Shown one piece after another: positions 6,131 to 12,618 of a stretch of 12,618 nt of DNA. Under the pieces are notes generated by a model. That model saw nothing but the letters and a program-made list of their open reading frames with translations. It was not told where the DNA came from and made no database searches. The stretch lies in assembly GCA_027600665.1 (NCBI GenBank), contig JADGJL010000869.1, positions 1 through 12,618 of the forward strand, given 5' to 3'. The translations under genes were made by a program, and so were the position numbers. The stretch is from Irineochytrium annulatum (lineage: Eukaryota; Chytridiomycota; Chytridiomycetes; Chytridiales; Chytridiaceae). Numbering within the stretch: the first letter of the stretch is position 1; each line of letters starts with the position of its first letter.

Positions 6131-8338
6131 TCACAAGTAATAATGCTTGAATTCCGTCCCTTCACTGGCATACAAGCCCTGCATCGGTGTCCACTTCAAT
6201 GCCGGCGCCCAGTTGCTCCTGCGCTTGTCAATTACCTCCTCCAGCATGCGCCGCACGCGGCCCGAGAGGATTCTGCTGCGGCTGAGCTCGGTCATCCTCT
6301 TGAAGATTACGTCCACGGATGCCCGGTCCTTCGGCTGATCGAGCTGCTTTCCGATGGTCTTTAGCGTCGTGCACAGCATCTCGATCCCCTCCTCGTCCGG
6401 GTGCACCATCTCCGTAAGCACCTGTTGGATGCAGGCGTGCATGCACCTCGGTGGAAAGTAGCCGATCGTGTACAGCTCGCTGATGAAGGCAATGTTGCCG
6501 ATCGCGAGCCGTTTCAGTTGCCTCTTGTCTTCCTGCTGCTCGTCTTGATCGACCGTAACGTCCGACTGCCTCCTCCTAGCCCGCAGCCGCTTTGTCTCAC
6601 GGGCTCGATCGCTGGACTCTTCCAACCACGCCCCGAATTGCTGTTGGCACCTGTTGAGTATCATCCGCGTGAAATGGTTCGTTCCGTCATCCGAGACGAT
6701 CCGCGGCAGCATCGCTGACAGTTTGTGGCAAAGGTGCGCGTAAACTCTTTGCAAGTGCACGGTTTTGATGGCATGGAAGTGGATCACGTTGACGAAGTGC
6801 TCCAGTTGGGATGCGGTCATTATCTGGACTTCCAAGCATTGAGCCAAAACGTCGTCGGCCGTCTCAGCAGTTAGGCGATTTAGTATGCCGTGCACCGCCT
6901 TCGCGAACAGCTTAGCTCGATCGGCCTCCGTGAGGCGTGCGACGACAGCCTTCGCGGCGAGTTGCTTTGCGCGGTACCGTAGCAGCTCCTGTAGCTTGAG
7001 TTGACCGCCTTCCCAAAGCTTCGTGCTATGTACCAGCTGGCTGATCGTGGCGTAGTGGGAGTCCATCAAAGCTTTCTGCTGAGGATCATCATCGAGATGG
7101 ATTCCGACGGTTTTCAGCAGTGTGCACAGCAGCTCCACCTCAAGCAAGAGCGGATCCTCCAACTTCTTGAGCAGCGCCATGACGCAGCAATGGATAATCC
7201 TGTTAGTAATGAGGTCGAGCTTGACGAGCTCCCCGATGAAGCTCATGTTTGCCACCGCGCGCTGATCGAGCTTCATTGACGCCTCCTTCTTGTCGACGCA
7301 GCCCACCGTTTCAGCCACCGACATAACACTCATGGCCCGTATTTCCGCCGCTGTGAACGTGCCGTCCTCGTTACCGATAGACCGGTTCACGCTCCTCTCA
7401 AAGGTCCTCTGGCACTTGCTGAGGAGCAGGTTGCGGATGAAGTTTTTCTTCTCATCCGTATCAATCCCTTTGTAAGCACGGGGCAGATGGAGCAAGTAAT
7501 CATGGCAAAAGCGTGCATACACGCTTTGCATAGGCACGTTGTCCAAGGCCGTGTTGTAGACGAGATCGACGAAGCGCTCCAGTCGAGCTTGGGTCGTCAT
7601 GTCAAGTTCCAAGCACTGCGCCACAAAGCTCCTGAGCGCTTCAAAGGTCATCACATCCAGGTAAGCCTTGACCTTCGCCTCAATAATGCCTAGCTCGTTG
7701 TCGATGTCCCCCGTCGTCAGCGACACGGGCACGATAGCGACAGGCAAAGAAGGCGTCATAGTGGCCCTCATCATCTTAGCCTGTATCGGTTTCAAATCCT
7801 TTGGGAACCGCAGTGGGAAGATGGCTTCAAGCAACCTCTCCGTGTCCCTGAATCTGACCAGCCACGACCTCTTGGCAGGCACCGCACCCATCGTCACGGT
7901 CTGAGCTGCCGTCGGGTTTTCCACCTTGCCCGTCTTCGCAACCTGTTGAAAGAAAAAAGTATCAGACCACACGCTCATATCAAAGTCCTCTCCCTGCCAA
8001 CGACCACGCCTCACCTCCGTCACTCTCACCTTGCCCATATCCCAGGAGTGTGCGTTCAGCCTGAGCTTCAGGTCGGCGGTGCTCGCCTGTCGAACCGCCA
8101 ATTCCAATTGCTGCACCGATTCGTGCATGGCAGCTCCGTCGGTGGCCGGCCAGCCGCGGTTTGTGAAAGGGATGTCCCCGGCGGCAGCGAAGGTGGCATG
8201 CAGCCGGCGAGCGTGGTCAGTGAGGTCGTCGATGGTCCGCATCGTCGTCTGTTGAACGTGTTGTGAAGGGAAGATGTCAATCTCGCCTTCATCGCTGCAC
8301 AGATCATAATAACATGGCGTTTTAAACAACATGCGCAT
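6131..8338 (-). CDS. Tandem MIF4G-domain protein (eIF4G-like), with an in-frame intron
   Basis: The 735-codon reading frame contains two eIF4G-type MIF4G domains, at about residues 213-455 and 475-711. Domain 1 shows LERFVDLVYNTALDNV, SVYARFCHDY, NFIRNLLLSKCQRTFE, MSFIGELVKLDLITNRIIH and LCTLLKTVG. Domain 2 shows QLEHFVNVIHFHAIKTV, RVYAHLCHKLS, ILNRCQQQFG, IAFISELYTIGYFPPRCMH, LCTTLKTIGKQLD and GRVRRMLEEVIDKRRSNW. MIF4G domains are HEAT-type helical repeats that, in eIF4G, bind the helicase eIF4A and RNA. Both share the unusual AQCLE helix, which suggests internal duplication. I see no MA3 or W2 domain and no YxxxxL-phi eIF4E-binding motif. Residues 104-132 look like an untranslated 87-nt intron (7943-8029: donor AAG/GTGAGA, acceptor TTTCTTTCAACAG). 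Removing it keeps the frame and gives about 706 residues. The start could be Met1 (8338) or Met33 (8242), since a good acceptor (TTCAACAG, ending at 8249) just precedes the latter. A role in translation is inference. Confidence 0.85.
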   Translation of the reverse strand: MRMLFKTPCYYDLCSDEGEIDIFPSQHVQQTTMRTIDDLTDHARRLHATFAAAGDIPFTNRGWPATDGAAMHESVQQLELAVRQASTADLKLRLNAHSWDMGKVRVTEVRRGRWQGEDFDMSVWSDTFFFQQVAKTGKVENPTAAQTVTMGAVPAKRSWLVRFRDTERLLEAIFPLRFPKDLKPIQAKMMRATMTPSLPVAIVPVSLTTGDIDNELGIIEAKVKAYLDVMTFEALRSFVAQCLELDMTTQARLERFVDLVYNTALDNVPMQSVYARFCHDYLLHLPRAYKGIDTDEKKNFIRNLLLSKCQRTFERSVNRSIGNEDGTFTAAEIRAMSVMSVAETVGCVDKKEASMKLDQRAVANMSFIGELVKLDLITNRIIHCCVMALLKKLEDPLLLEVELLCTLLKTVGIHLDDDPQQKALMDSHYATISQLVHSTKLWEGGQLKLQELLRYRAKQLAAKAVVARLTEADRAKLFAKAVHGILNRLTAETADDVLAQCLEVQIMTASQLEHFVNVIHFHAIKTVHLQRVYAHLCHKLSAMLPRIVSDDGTNHFTRMILNRCQQQFGAWLEESSDRARETKRLRARRRQSDVTVDQDEQQEDKRQLKRLAIGNIAFISELYTIGYFPPRCMHACIQQVLTEMVHPDEEGIEMLCTTLKTIGKQLDQPKDRASVDVIFKRMTELSRSRILSGRVRRMLEEVIDKRRSNWAPALKWTPMQGLYASEGTEFKHYYL
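7943..8029 (-). other. Probable in-frame intron of the tandem MIF4G gene (87 nt)
   Basis: On the minus strand this segment begins GTGAGAGTG after AAG and ends TTTTTTCTTTCAACAG before GTTGCG. The pyrimidine tract and CAG are textbook, and the length matches the other introns here (60-138 nt). It is 87 nt with no stop, so the frame is open through it. The encoded peptide ends SDTFFFQQ, an unlikely protein sequence but the usual translation of an intron end. Confidence 0.75.
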
Positions 8339-8665
8339 CTCGCTCCTCGTGCCGACCCAAAATTTAAGGAACAGAAAGCCGTAAGCCTGGCCTTAAGCCC
8401 GACTCTTTCGCAAGCTGTCGCTCCCAGCCCGCGCAAAATCGAGGAGAAGCTGTACGGCTTCATTGAGAAGTTAGGGGCGTCGTCGACGAGAACCATGTGG
8501 AACGATGAAGATTTGGTCGAGAGCTACCTCGGTGGGTCGTCGGATTGCGTGGCCTTCCTCAAAATCCATCCAACCTGCAGATGTAGCAGTTCAAGGGGAC
8601 GGGGAAGCATGTCTGTCCTCTGGAGGATATGTTGGAGGAGTAAGAGTGGCTCCACGTCGCTCTAG
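8267..8665 (+). other. Open + strand stretch of 132 codons, no recognised family
   Basis: The frame is open from the stop at 8264-8266 to TAG at 8663-8665. Its beginning overlaps the 5' end of the minus-strand MIF4G frame. The middle part looks protein-like (PRKIEEKLYGFIEKLGASS, then MWNDEDLVESYLGGSSDC) and uses GC-ending codons like the real genes nearby. The first ATG is only at 8495. It may be an exon of an unrecognised gene or a relic; the minus strand is also open for 142 codons here (8068-8496). No motif lets me decide. Confidence 0.25.
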
Positions 8666-8870
8666 TTGTGTTCCCTTCGTGCATGATGGAACACTTCATA
8701 AAGGATCGCTAATTCAATATGAACTGCTTCTGATTCTTCTTCTTACCCTGTTCATTCTTCCCTTTTGGACCCTTTTTTCTTTCATAGCCGTCTTTTAACT
8801 GGCATTAATACCTGCTAGATGCAGGGCTCAACCGAACTATCGGAATCATCGACTTTTGCGAATTAAGGTC
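8666..8870. other. Non-coding, pyrimidine-rich tract
   Basis: The + strand carries a long C/T-rich run at about 8726-8793 (CTTCTGATTCTTCTTCTTAC and beyond). Such a tract could be part of a promoter or of an intron 3' end for a + strand gene, but no clear acceptor and exon follow it. I see no gene. Confidence 0.3.
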
Positions 8871-9420
8871 GGGATGCCAAGAGTGCAGCCTCAAGGCGCG
8901 AAGACTAGGGGAGGAGAGGAAGCGCGGTTGCGCAATTCCGGTCAAGCCCAGGGCGGGTCTCGTAGCATGGGCGAGTCGGGCGCGGGCTCACCAACCGGAT
9001 CCCCCGTCCGCCTCCAACCCGACCTCGGAGTCCACGGTGGCTTCAACGGATGCGGGACCGATCGAGGATGGACGTGGAGGACAGCAGGGCAAGGAGGTGG
9101 ATTCAGTAACGGGACTGCCAACAGTAAAACCTATCGGAGGGATGATTATGAATGTCGACTTGGCCCCATCAGAAGCCCAACATGATCCGAATGCAATGGA
9201 GGCGAGTTGCCGGGTATGTGGATACGATCTGAGCTCTTCGGGTGCATTGTTTCTAACTTGCTGCAAAGGATGCTGTGACGGTCGAGCCGGTTACGATCCT
9301 TCCGCCAGCCGTCGGTATTCCTCTGAAGCCAAAGCCCGGTTGCTCGCCCACAGCCAAGCCGGCCGCCGGAGGTGACTCGAAGTTACCGCAGGGCGAGTGG
9401 TTCTGCCGAAGCGAAATCCG
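8871..9420 (+). pseudogene. PHD-finger-like fragment, frame-broken
   Basis: One frame (9037-9375) reads a polar, probably disordered stretch and then MEASCRVCGYDLSSSGALFL followed by TCCKGCCDG. Another frame, about 110 bases on, reads KLPQGEWFC (about 9386-9412). A C-x2-C pair followed by a C-x2-C pair, and then a P-x-G-x-W-x-C segment, is the order of the first and last parts of a PHD zinc finger, which in intact proteins reads histone tails. The middle His-x2-Cys pair and the final C-x2-C are not found (WFCRSE has Glu where Cys is expected), and the two parts are out of frame. It is either a decayed PHD gene or chance. The preceding Gly/Ser-rich stretch appears to switch frame near 9010, which fits decay. 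Confidence 0.3.
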
Positions 9421-9700
9421 CGGGTACCCGCCCGGCATAGACGATGTGCAGCCCAACGGTTTGGAGAACGTTGCCCTGGCAAGTGCCAAGAAAAATGGCT
9501 GTATTAAAAAAGATCTAGAACTAAAACCAAAACAGAAGAGTAAGATACAGATTAAGGTACAGGCCGCTGTCAACTACACAAGGAGACCATATCGCGGCTC
9601 CCGACGTGAGCCAACCCTCCCAGAAAAAGGATATAAAAAGTTTGGAGACAAAGGCCATGTTGCTACGGCCAAATTATTGCGGCAGGAAGTGAAACACCGC

Positions 9701-10601
9701 TCAATCGTCCTCCTCCTCGTCCTCCTCGCCGTCACCGAACTTCGCGTAATCGACCTTGCCCTTGGATGCACGCGTCCTTCCCGCGGATTTAATAATAACG
9801 GACGTGTCAAGACCCGAGAGATCGTCCTCGTCTGAGCAAAAAAAAAAGCATCAGAGAAAGATGCTTAAGACGAATCCGCCATCACTCCAACACACCTTCA
9901 TCCTCCTCATCATCATCAGACCCCCCAGACCTCCTTTTCTTCTTTGGCTTCTTCGGCTCCTTCTCCTTCTTCTTCCGCCGCCCCTTCGACGCGCCATCGT
10001 CCTCCGAGTCCTCGTCGTCCTCGTCGTCGCTAGCGTCCCGCCGTGACTTTTTCTGCTTCTTCGGCGGCGGCTTCGCCTTCGACTTCGAACTGGAAGAAGG
10101 CTTCTTGCGCTTCGACCGGCCGTCGTCCGAGTCGTCGTCGTCGTCGTCTTCATCATCATCTAAAACGAGGTGGGTTAAGGTACATCTTGTGCGCAGAACA
10201 TAAAATCCAGAGAGCTGACCTCCGCCTTCGTCGTCCTCGCTCCCAACAATGAAGCCGTCACCCTCGTCGTAGTCGTCGGCTGGTCAAGTAAACCAAAATA
10301 CTCGTCAGCATGCATGCAACCAACACCGCGGCCAAAACGCGAACACCACATCGAACGACGACGCACCTCTCCCCTGCATATCGCGCTCAAGCTTCTTCTC
10401 GAGCTCCTCCTCCCGCTTGTTGAGCACCTTGGCCGAGACCTTCGATGAACCCCCACCTCGCGACGAGGCCGACGGGGCCGCTGACTTCTTCGAGCCCCCG
10501 CCGCCGCCGCCACTCCCACCTCCCTTCTTCGCCTCGGCCTTCTCCTCGGCCTCGCGCCGCTTGGCCGCGAGGGCCTCGAGCTTCTTCTTGCGCTCGTCCA
10601 T
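9701..10601 (-). CDS. CHZ1-like histone chaperone (join 9701..9831, 9896..10159, 10220..10279, 10367..10601)
   Basis: Four exons on the minus strand splice into 229 residues: exon 1 is 10601-10367, exon 2 10279-10220, exon 3 10159-9896, and exon 4 9831-9701. Introns are 87, 60 and 64 nt with donors GTGCGT, GTCAGC and GTGTGT, all in phase 1. The N-terminus (MDERKKKLEALAAKRREAEE) is a charged helix, then a Gly/Ser linker, a second helix (NKREEELEKKLERDMQG), and DDYDEGDGFIVGSEDDEG. A long Asp/Glu and Lys/Arg low-complexity part follows. The C-terminus carries DDLSGLDTSVII, then GRTRASKGKVDYAKFGD and an acidic tail. The pattern (I/L)DTSxII...GRxTR..GK.(I)DY is that of the CHZ motif of Chz1, the chaperone of H2A.Z-H2B dimers. 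Acidic runs suit histone binding and basic runs a nuclear location. Its ATG is 83 bp from the SEC11 stop on the same strand. The exon structure is firm; the family name is moderately firm. Confidence 0.7.
10131..10160. repeat. Trinucleotide run coding for poly-Asp
   Basis: On the + strand GTC/TCG repeats (10131-10148) are followed by CAT repeats (10149-10160), reading as an Asp/Glu run at the start of exon 3 of the chaperone gene. It starts right at the splice acceptor (TTTTAG, ending at 10160), so length changes would alter the acidic tract. Confidence 0.8.
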
Positions 10602-10684
10602 CGCGCAGCAACGATGCGGTGGCTTTTTCGAGACTTGAGATCGAACAGCGAACACAAGTACATATGCATATTATCGTTCTCATC

Positions 10685-11500
10685 TCATTCCTCTTTAGAT
10701 ATCAGCACGAACACACCCAGCACCACCAGCAGCAGCACCTTCAGCTGCGGGTAGTCGTTCAGCACAATGGTGATCATCCCCACATAAGGCAAAAAGCCCT
10801 TCACCCGACCTACAACGTCCTTCTCCCTTATCCACATCTGGTGCGGGTTGTAGAGGCCCCGGTCGTCCACGCGGTTGTTGTCGCCCTTGGTGAGGATGTA
10901 TTGTTGGCCAGTTTTTGTCCTGTTGAAAGGAAGATTTGGCAGGTCAGCTAAGCATTTGCACAAGGTCGAGCTTGAATTGAAAAGGGACGCACTCGTCGTG
11001 AATCTCGATGACCCGGTGCACAATCGGCACTTGCTTCCCTTCGATTTTGAACACGCAAATGTCGCCAACCCGTATCGGATCCGAGAACATAGACAGGAAA
11101 AGCAGATCACCCCTCTGGAACGCCGGCTCCATGCTCTCCCTTTAATTCCCGGAACCCAGCAAGTCAGCCAACCGCGTTTAGAATGTCGGCAAAGCAGTCA
11201 AAAAAGAACTCACGACAGCACGACAACGATGGGCGACTCGCTGTTCGTCGCGACGGATAGGCCCTTCCAGATCATGAGCGCGGACCCGATGATCATGAAG
11301 AAGTTGAGTGCCTGGTGCGCGAGCTGCCGCCTGTTGAACGTGGGAACGGTACCGGTTAGCAATCTGGATCCGTCGCGGGTTTGAATCGGGAGCGGCCCCG
11401 CTTCTTGAGGGTCGACATCCCGTTCCTCTTCAGTCCGTCCAGAATAAAAATGGGTGAGGGTTGCCCACCAGCTCATCCGTCCGAGGCCCAGATCGAACAT
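10685..11500 (-). CDS. SEC11: Signal peptidase complex catalytic subunit SEC11 (join 10685..10919, 10993..11139, 11214..11330, 11469..11500)
   Basis: This is the ER membrane serine protease that removes signal peptides from proteins entering the secretory pathway. Four exons give 176 residues, the usual SEC11 length. The order is [11 protein letters not shown], the N-terminal membrane helix ([20 protein letters not shown]), then [75 protein letters not shown] and a C-terminal hydrophobic helix ending ISKEE. The catalytic set is Ser52 (S-E-S-M), His91 (VHRV) and Asp117 or Asp118 (DDR), spaced as in SEC11. The residue before the nucleophile is Glu where most homologues have Gly. Introns are 138, 74 and 73 nt; donors are GTGGGC, GTGAGT and GTGCGT, and the second acceptor (AATTAAAG) is weak. 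The start ATG has a good ACCATG context. Identity is secure. Confidence 0.95.
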
Positions 11501-12113
11501 GGTGATGCTCGGCCGGCTAATGTGAAATGGAGCGAATTGACCGTCCAACAGCCCCTCATTCAACTTCACCAGTCAGTGAACCACGACCCCGCGTCAACAC
11601 CAGGCCTCATCCGGCATGAGCCTCGCGCGACGATGGAGAGGAGCAAGCGTTGATCCGTCCCGCTGCGTTGCTGATTCATTGGTTCCCGCACGGGGCGCCT
11701 TCCACTCGGGCTTGCCGAGAAGATAATCTCCTCGTACGCCATCCCGTTCACCGTCATGTTATCCTAATGACGCCAGAGCCTTCTTCGTGCTCACTATCAC
11801 GTTATGGGCCATCGTCATCAGATACATCCTGCCCTCAAAGAAATACAAGAGGGATGGGCAACCTCTGGCTTCTTGCCTTCACTGTTCTTCGCGGTAGCGC
11901 AATGTCATGAAATGTCACTCACATCTAATCTAGTCTACTATTTGGGCAAGGGGAGGGAGGGCAGCATTCGTGCACCGCTCGAAAACATAATGCGGTTGCG
12001 GGGACAAGAAAAGAAGGGAAACGCTGGAGTACGTATCGCCGAAATGGCTCCCCCACGAGAACAAATGGGAAGAACGCAAAAACGCATGAAAAAAAGCTCC
12101 ACAACAAAAGACC
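11501..12113. other. Intergenic region between CAP gene and SEC11; no gene supported
   Basis: This should hold the SEC11 promoter and the CAP gene 3' flank. Minus-strand open stretches exist (for example near 11757-11566, and one reading MYLMTMAHNVIVSTKKALAS near 11832), but they are short, interrupted and without a recognised motif. At 613 bp it could house a small unrecognised gene or a decayed exon. I see no RNA gene. Confidence 0.4.
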
Positions 12114-12618
12114 TCAGAAGGGCGGCGGTGCATTCCCCATTCCAATAAAGTTCCCAATCGGATAATAATGACCTATGTTTGTGAAATTCGAAAAAGCACA
12201 TATTTAGAACCCGGAGTTTGGTCACAATTTAATGACGAAAAAGGAAAACATGATCTACTCACAAGCAGCCACCTCGCAATTGTAAGCCTCGCTGTACGCC
12301 TGCGCGCACCCTATGCTCGTCGTCGTGTCCCACAGCATCTGGGACGCGTGGTTCAAGTCGCTCCCGTCAAAGCCCTCGCTCATCCAATCCCCGACCGCGT
12401 GGGAGCACCAGCCGACCGTCTGATGCCCACCCAAGCCCCAGAGGTTCTCGCCCTGACGGCCCTGGTGGGCGACGGGGCAGTTGATCTCGGCGAGGGCGTT
12501 GGCGACGTTCTGGGCGTCGGCGGCGAGGTTGGCGTCCCAGGACACGGGGGGGAGACCGAAGCGGGCGCGGGCGGCGTTGGTGACGGATGTGCAGGAATCC
12601 GGGTCGCCGGCGGTGGAT
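12114..12618 (-). CDS. CAP/SCP/PR-1-type, probably secreted, protein, 5' end beyond window (join 12114..12172, 12263..>12618)
   Basis: The minus strand is open from the window edge and reads the CAP fold in order: VTNAARARFGLPPVSWDANL, AADAQNVANALAEINC, QGENLWGLGG, a C-x-x-A-V-x-D-W helix, then NHASQMLWDTTTSIGCAQAY and NCEVAAC. Without splicing it would stop at TGT GAG TAG. That GTGAGT is instead a donor (intron 12262-12173, 90 nt, ending ACATAG). Splicing joins T to GT, re-making the Cys, and adds CHYYPIGNFIGMG to a TGA at 12114-12116. This restores the CAP C-terminal signature C-x-Y-x-P-x-G-N. CAP proteins are usually secreted and bind sterols or lipids; no signal peptide can be seen because the N-terminus lies outside. 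Of the four cavity residues, Glu in GEN, Glu in WMSEG and His in NHASQ are present. The His normally before Asn (HNxxR) is Thr. Confidence 0.9.

Noticed and set aside
8068..8496. 142-codon minus-strand frame as an upstream gene
   Set aside because: Its 3' half is a shifted frame of the MIF4G N-terminus and no motif is visible.
9275..9835. 186-codon + strand frame as a full gene
   Set aside because: Its 3' half runs antisense through the last exon of the chaperone gene and is Arg/Lys/Leu-rich shadow. Only the PQGEWFC part is worth noting.
9851..10159. Arg/Ser/Thr-rich minus-strand frame
   Set aside because: It is the wrong frame of the repeat-rich exon 3. The correct frame gives the Asp/Glu and Lys runs and joins the neighbouring exons.
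10445..10951. 168-codon + strand frame
   Set aside because: It overlaps exon 1 of the chaperone and the last exon of SEC11, both of which are supported on the minus strand.
11370..11400. GGTTTGAATCGGG resembling a tRNA B box
   Set aside because: There is no matching A box or cloverleaf around it, and it lies in the first intron of SEC11.

Overview
This window is nuclear DNA from a eukaryote, most likely a fungus or a fungus-like microbial eukaryote. Four protein genes read cleanly only if short spliceosomal introns (about 53-138 nt, GT...AG) are removed. A CHZ-type histone chaperone, a fungal-looking CAP/PR-1 protein and a decayed zinc-cluster-like motif (C-x2-C-x6-x-x5-C spacing) fit a fungus. 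None of these proves the lineage.

Layout. Positions 1-2626 hold the 3' part of a dead Ty1/copia retrotransposon: reverse transcriptase missing its active-site block, RNase H broken by a 13-bp tandem duplication, a polypurine tract, and a probable 3' LTR. Positions 2639-2834 are non-coding and rich in small perfect hairpins. Positions 2943-3470 carry a heavily frameshifted MIF4G (eIF4G-type) pseudogene on the + strand. Positions 3949-4080 encode a Zn2Cys6-like stretch with two of six cysteines lost. Positions 4684-5520 (+) look like the 3' exons of a coiled-coil protein gene. Positions 6131-8338 (-) encode the most unusual protein here, with two eIF4G-type MIF4G domains in tandem, no visible MA3 domain and no eIF4E-binding motif. 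It hides an 87-nt in-frame intron. Positions 8339-9700 contain a + strand open stretch of unknown meaning and a broken PHD-finger-like fragment.

From 9701 to the end, three compact genes all run on the minus strand: a CHZ1-like acidic chaperone (4 exons), SEC11, the catalytic subunit of the ER signal peptidase (4 exons), and the 3' part of a CAP/PR-1-type, probably secreted, protein (2 exons visible). SEC11 and the chaperone are only 83 bp apart.

The genes do not form an obvious pathway. SEC11 would cleave the signal peptide of a secreted protein such as the CAP protein, but that is a general relationship and not evidence of a cluster. The strongest internal theme is MIF4G: one live two-domain gene and one fossil copy in opposite orientation, about 2.7 kb apart, with a dead copia element beside the fossil.
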